Of a stretch of 6,964 nt of DNA, positions 4,125 to 6,964 are shown piece after piece. Source of the DNA: JAJVIP01 sp964405835. GTDB lineage: Bacteria > Elusimicrobiota > Elusimicrobia > F11. The notes beneath the pieces are model-generated. The model worked only from the letters and a program-made list of their open reading frames with translations. It did not search any database and was not told where the DNA came from. Each line of letters begins with the position of its first letter. The stretch's first letter is position 1. The DNA lies in the NCBI GenBank assembly GCA_964405835.1, contig CAYOPN010000077.1:1-6964 (forward strand), in the 5' to 3' direction. A program made the position numbers and the translations under genes.

Positions 4125-6964
4125 AGGATTGGTACTTGGCTTTCAAATCCTCCAACCCCACATACGCCGCCGGCACCACAAAGAGTGTGAGCACCGACGA
4201 CACCGCGATCCCCGTCACCACCGTTAGCGCCAACGGCGCCCACAAGTCGGCAGATTCCCCCCGCGCAATCGTCAATGGCAGCATGGCCGCAATGGTTGAA
4301 AGGGACGTCATAAATATAGGCCGGGACCTTTCTATGCCCGCTTTCAGCGTCGCGCGCAATAAACTACGTGTCTGACGGACGCTGTTCAGCCGGTCGATCA
4401 GAATGACCGCGTTTGATGTGACGGTTCCCCCCAACATCAAAAGCCCGATATAGACCCCCATGTTGATCGACGTGCCCGTGGCCCACAGGGCCGGGAGCGA
4501 CCCGGCGGTCGCGAGCGGGATCGTCAACAACATGAGGAACGGCTGACTGTAGGACTCAAAAAAACAAGCCAGCACCATGTAGACCAACGTGATCATCACG
4601 ATGAACGCGTACAAGAACTCCCGTTCGCTTTTAACGAGTTTTTGGTAGTCACCGCCGAATTCGTAGTGATACCCCACCGGCACGTGCATGTCCTGAAGCG
4701 CTCGCTTCACTTGATCGACCGCGGTCGACAGCGCCAGCTTGTCACGGTTGCCCGATACCTGTATCACGCGCTCCTTGTTCCGCCGCCATACTTCGCTGGG
4801 CGTAAAACCATGTTCCAACTCAATGACTTGCTGCACCGGCACGATGCGGCGCTTCTGGCCGTTCGACATGAGCGTCAGATTGCTCAAGTTCTCGACCGTG
4901 CGCCGGTCTTCCTCCGACAGGCGACCGACGGTCTCAACCTGTTCGTTGCCCGCGTTGAAATAGGTCGCGCGCAGGCCGCGGATTTGCGCGTGCAGACTGT
5001 CCGCGATGTCTTTGGAATTTAAACCGAACATAGCGGCCCGTTCATGGTCGACTTCCATGCGGATCTCGGGTTGACCGGGCTTGTAGCGCAATTTCACGTC
5101 GCGCATGCCGGGCACCTGTTGCATGCGTTTGGCCGTTTCAACCGCCAGGTCGCGCAACTGCAAATAGTCTTTCCCGAACAGGTCGAGCGTCAACTCTTTC
5201 GCGCTCGACGCTTCCGAAAAATAAATGAACGCCTCGTACTGACCGCCGATGCTCTTTAGTTTCGGGCGCAGCTCTTCAATGATCGATTCGGCGGTGCGTG
5301 TGCGTTCGTGGCCCTTCGCGAGCGTCACATACACCTTGGACGACCATCCCTCGACGCGTGCCGACACCGTCTTGACCACCTGTTTTACTTCGGGCAACGC
5401 GTTAATTTCATTTTCGACCGCGGCCACCACCTTGTCTGACACGTCGAGTTTGGAACCGGACGGCAGTTCAACGAAAATAATGAATTCGTCTTTCCCGCCG
5501 CCGCCCAGAAATTCTTTCGGCAAATGGGAGTAAATAAAAATCGAGACCATGATCGAGATGACCACGCCCAACAACACATCGCGCCGGTGCCGGACCGACC
5601 AGCCGGTGGCATACCGCAAGAATTCATTGAACCGCTTCTGCGCGGCCAATACGAACAGCGGCGAAAAAATCAGCCCCATATAGAGGATGAGCACGGACGG
5701 CGGCATGGCCTTTGAAAAGAACCAATAGACCACGCGCGTGAGGATGAGCGCGGCCAGAAAAAAAAGAGTCCAGACGAACGTGTTCCGCACACGCAATCGA
5801 ACGGACGCCAATCCAGCAGAGGGCGCCGTCATTCCCGCAACTCTCCCCGTCATCCCGGCGAAAGCCGGGATCCAGGCTGTTAACTTGTCTTTAAAACCAG
5901 GTTTAAGACCTGGATCCCGGCTTTCGCCGGGATGACGAGTTTCGACGGGATGACGAAACCGGGCCCATTTGGTCTCGCACCACTCGATGAATTTTTTCTC
6001 GCGCGGAAACATGTCGGAGCGGTCGGCGAGGTCCGCGCTCATTTTGAGGCGGGACGCGATAAGCGGCACCAGCGTAAACGCCATCACCAAAGACGCCAAC
6101 AACGAAACAATGACCGTAAACGCGACATCCGCAAATTGGCGGCGAATGTCCTCGCTAAAAAGCACAATCGGCACAAAGATCACGACCATAATCAACGTCG
6201 AGGACGCAACCGCCAACGCCATCTCCCGCGTAGCCTCAATCGCCACCTCAGAAGGGGTCACAGAAGGGGTCAAGTCTGGGATTTGCGACAAACCCTGAAC
6301 TCTTTTGTCGCAAATCCCAGACTTGACCCCTTCCCGCCCTTTAACGCTAGGTGAAAAACGCAGACTTGACCCCTTCAGGCGGTGGAGGATGTTTTCGAAG
6401 ACTACGATGGAATCGTCTACCATGCGGCCGATGCCGAGGGCGATGCCTAGTAAGGACATCACATTGATGGTGAACATCGGCGCGCTGCCGGTCCGTTCCA
6501 GGAAAATTCCGTGGATCAACATCACGAAAAATGTGCCGAGCACGGCGACCGGGATCGAAAGGATAATGACGCCGACCTGGTTAAAACGCCGCAAGAATAG
6601 CCACAAAATGAACGCGGTCAAGAGCGCGCCTTCGGTCAGCGCGCCGCGCACGTCGGAAATGGCCTGTTTGATGGCCACCGATTGGTCGATCGACACGCCA
6701 ATGCCGATATCGCGCGATATGGTCTTCTGATAATCGGCCACGGTCGCAATGACGCCCTTGGCTGCCTTGATCGTGTTCGCGCCGCTTTCTTTCTGGACAT
6801 AAATGGAAACGGACGGTTGGTTGTTGATGCGCGCGTAGGATTCGGGTTCCAGATAATAATCGCGCACCGTGGCGATGTCTTTCAGCCGCACGCGCGAGCC
6901 TTGTTTAGTCCTCGCGACGCCCAACTCCCGCGTTTCCTGCACCGATTTAAAGTCCCTCGCAAAT
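4084..6964 (-). CDS. RND-family efflux permease, 5' end off window, with two translated repeat insertions
   Basis: Inner-membrane proton-driven exporter subunit of the RND superfamily, probably HAE1-type (drug or hydrophobic compound efflux), working with a periplasmic adaptor and outer-membrane channel not seen here. The frame is open to the right edge, so the GTG at 6942 is internal. In the following numbers residue 1 is that GTG codon. TM2-TM4 lie at about 105-185 and include GRMVDDSIVVFENI, whose Asp pair (176-177) matches the proton-relay Asp407/408 of AcrB; TM5-TM6 are at about 240-300. Two additional hydrophobic segments (388-410, 415-435) come before TM7 (455-475). The second porter domain follows, then TM8-TM12, including TVTSNAVILIDRLN in TM10, where AcrB has a lysine. 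From the Asp pair, about 230 N-terminal residues are missing. Residues about 189-231 and 330-372 come from palindromic repeats, both in cytoplasmic loops. Removing them and the extra helices gives a normal length near 1,050. Substrate cannot be inferred. Confidence 0.93.
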   Translation of the reverse strand, partial: FARDFKSVQETRELGVARTKQGSRVRLKDIATVRDYYLEPESYARINNQPSVSIYVQKESGANTIKAAKGVIATVADYQKTISRDIGIGVSIDQSVAIKQAISDVRGALTEGALLTAFILWLFLRRFNQVGVIILSIPVAVLGTFFVMLIHGIFLERTGSAPMFTINVMSLLGIALGIGRMVDDSIVVFENILHRLKGSSLRFSPSVKGREGVKSGICDKRVQGLSQIPDLTPSVTPSEVAIEATREMALAVASSTLIMVVIFVPIVLFSEDIRRQFADVAFTVIVSLLASLVMAFTLVPLIASRLKMSADLADRSDMFPREKKFIEWCETKWARFRHPVETRHPGESRDPGLKPGFKDKLTAWIPAFAGMTGRVAGMTAPSAGLASVRLRVRNTFVWTLFFLAALILTRVVYWFFSKAMPPSVLILYMGLIFSPLFVLAAQKRFNEFLRYATGWSVRHRRDVLLGVVISIMVSIFIYSHLPKEFLGGGGKDEFIIFVELPSGSKLDVSDKVVAAVENEINALPEVKQVVKTVSARVEGWSSKVYVTLAKGHERTRTAESIIEELRPKLKSIGGQYEAFIYFSEASSAKELTLDLFGKDYLQLRDLAVETAKRMQQVPGMRDVKLRYKPGQPEIRMEVDHERAAMFGLNSKDIADSLHAQIRGLRATYFNAGNEQVETVGRLSEEDRRTVENLSNLTLMSNGQKRRIVPVQQVIELEHGFTPSEVWRRNKERVIQVSGNRDKLALSTAVDQVKRALQDMHVPVGYHYEFGGDYQKLVKSEREFLYAFIVMITLVYMVLACFFESYSQPFLMLLTIPLATAGSLPALWATGTSINMGVYIGLLMLGGTVTSNAVILIDRLNSVRQTRSLLRATLKAGIERSRPIFMTSLSTIAAMLPLTIARGESADLWAPLALTVVTGIAVSSVLTLFVVPAAYVGLEDLKAKYQSSILKLQPIKRSIK
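5828..5954. repeat. Palindromic repeat (CCCGGCGAAAGCCGGGATCC family) inside the RND gene
   Basis: A perfect 29-bp inverted repeat (5848-5876 with 5909-5937) around a 32-base centre; the core spans exactly 90 bases. Each arm is itself a hairpin, CCCGGC-GAAA-GCCGGG. A degenerate outer pair (GTCATTCCCG at 5828-5837, CGGGATGAC at 5946-5954) flanks the core. This is the widespread repeat whose translations give RHPGESRDP and WIPAFAGMT peptides, both present here in the RND frame at residues about 336-365. Confidence 0.85.
6251..6376. repeat. Nested REP-like palindrome (GGGGTCAAGTCT family) inside the RND gene
   Basis: The core is a perfect 30-bp inverted repeat (6263-6292 with 6304-6333) with an 11-base loop. 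An outer pair flanks it: GAAGGGGTCA at 6251-6260 repeats 6263-6272, and CAGACTTGACCCCTTC at 6361-6376 repeats 6318-6333. The layout suggests a younger copy inserted in an older one. The outer ends enclose 126 bases, exactly 42 codons, translated as residues about 189-231 of the permease. Confidence 0.85.

Noticed and set aside
5828..6376. Remnants of an insertion sequence or transposase gene
   Set aside because: Only non-coding palindromes are present; no open frame here resembles a transposase, and the RND frame is continuous through them.
5932..6730. Plus-strand open frames opposite the RND gene
   Set aside because: They are antisense to well-conserved transmembrane segments and have biased, featureless translations.
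4084..6942. GTG at 6942 as the real start of the RND gene
   Set aside because: The frame continues to the right edge, and about 230 residues of the conserved N-terminal half (TM1 and much of the first porter domain) would be missing.

Overview
The window comes from a Gram-negative bacterium: it carries the inner-membrane subunit of an RND exporter, which works with an outer-membrane channel. Dispersed palindromic repeats of several families, some lying inside genes, together with a very large secreted protein, recall uncultivated lineages such as Omnitrophota and neighbouring groups. That placement is an impression of style, not a phylogenetic result, and confidence in it is low.

Layout. (1) 1-2748, minus strand: the first 916 codons of a large exported, cysteine-free protein of unknown function whose end lies beyond the left edge. 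(2) 2749-3074: a divergent intergenic region. It holds a helically phased array of short repeats in front of the large gene, a cluster of three stem-loops, and a sigma70-type promoter with repeated operator-like motifs facing right. (3) 3075-3655, plus strand: a type II toxin-antitoxin pair, with a ribbon-helix-helix antitoxin and a MazF-family endoribonuclease, of lower GC than its surroundings. (4) 3665-4036, plus strand: a small membrane-anchored protein of unknown function starting 9 bases after the toxin stop. (5) 4037-4083: a short convergent junction spanned by an inverted repeat. (6) 4084-6964, minus strand: an RND permease missing about its first 230 residues beyond the right edge.

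The most striking feature is palindromic repetitive DNA inside open reading frames. The RND gene contains two such elements from different families (5828-5954 and 6251-6376), and the small membrane-protein gene contains a third (3884-3927). In each case the reading frame stays open across the element, so the repeat would be translated as an extra peptide. A fourth inverted repeat overlaps the codons of the RND C-terminus. No transposase is in the window, so these would have been moved by an enzyme encoded elsewhere.

Only the toxin-antitoxin pair forms a clear functional unit. The large secreted protein and the exporter may both act at the cell envelope, but nothing in the sequence ties them to one pathway.
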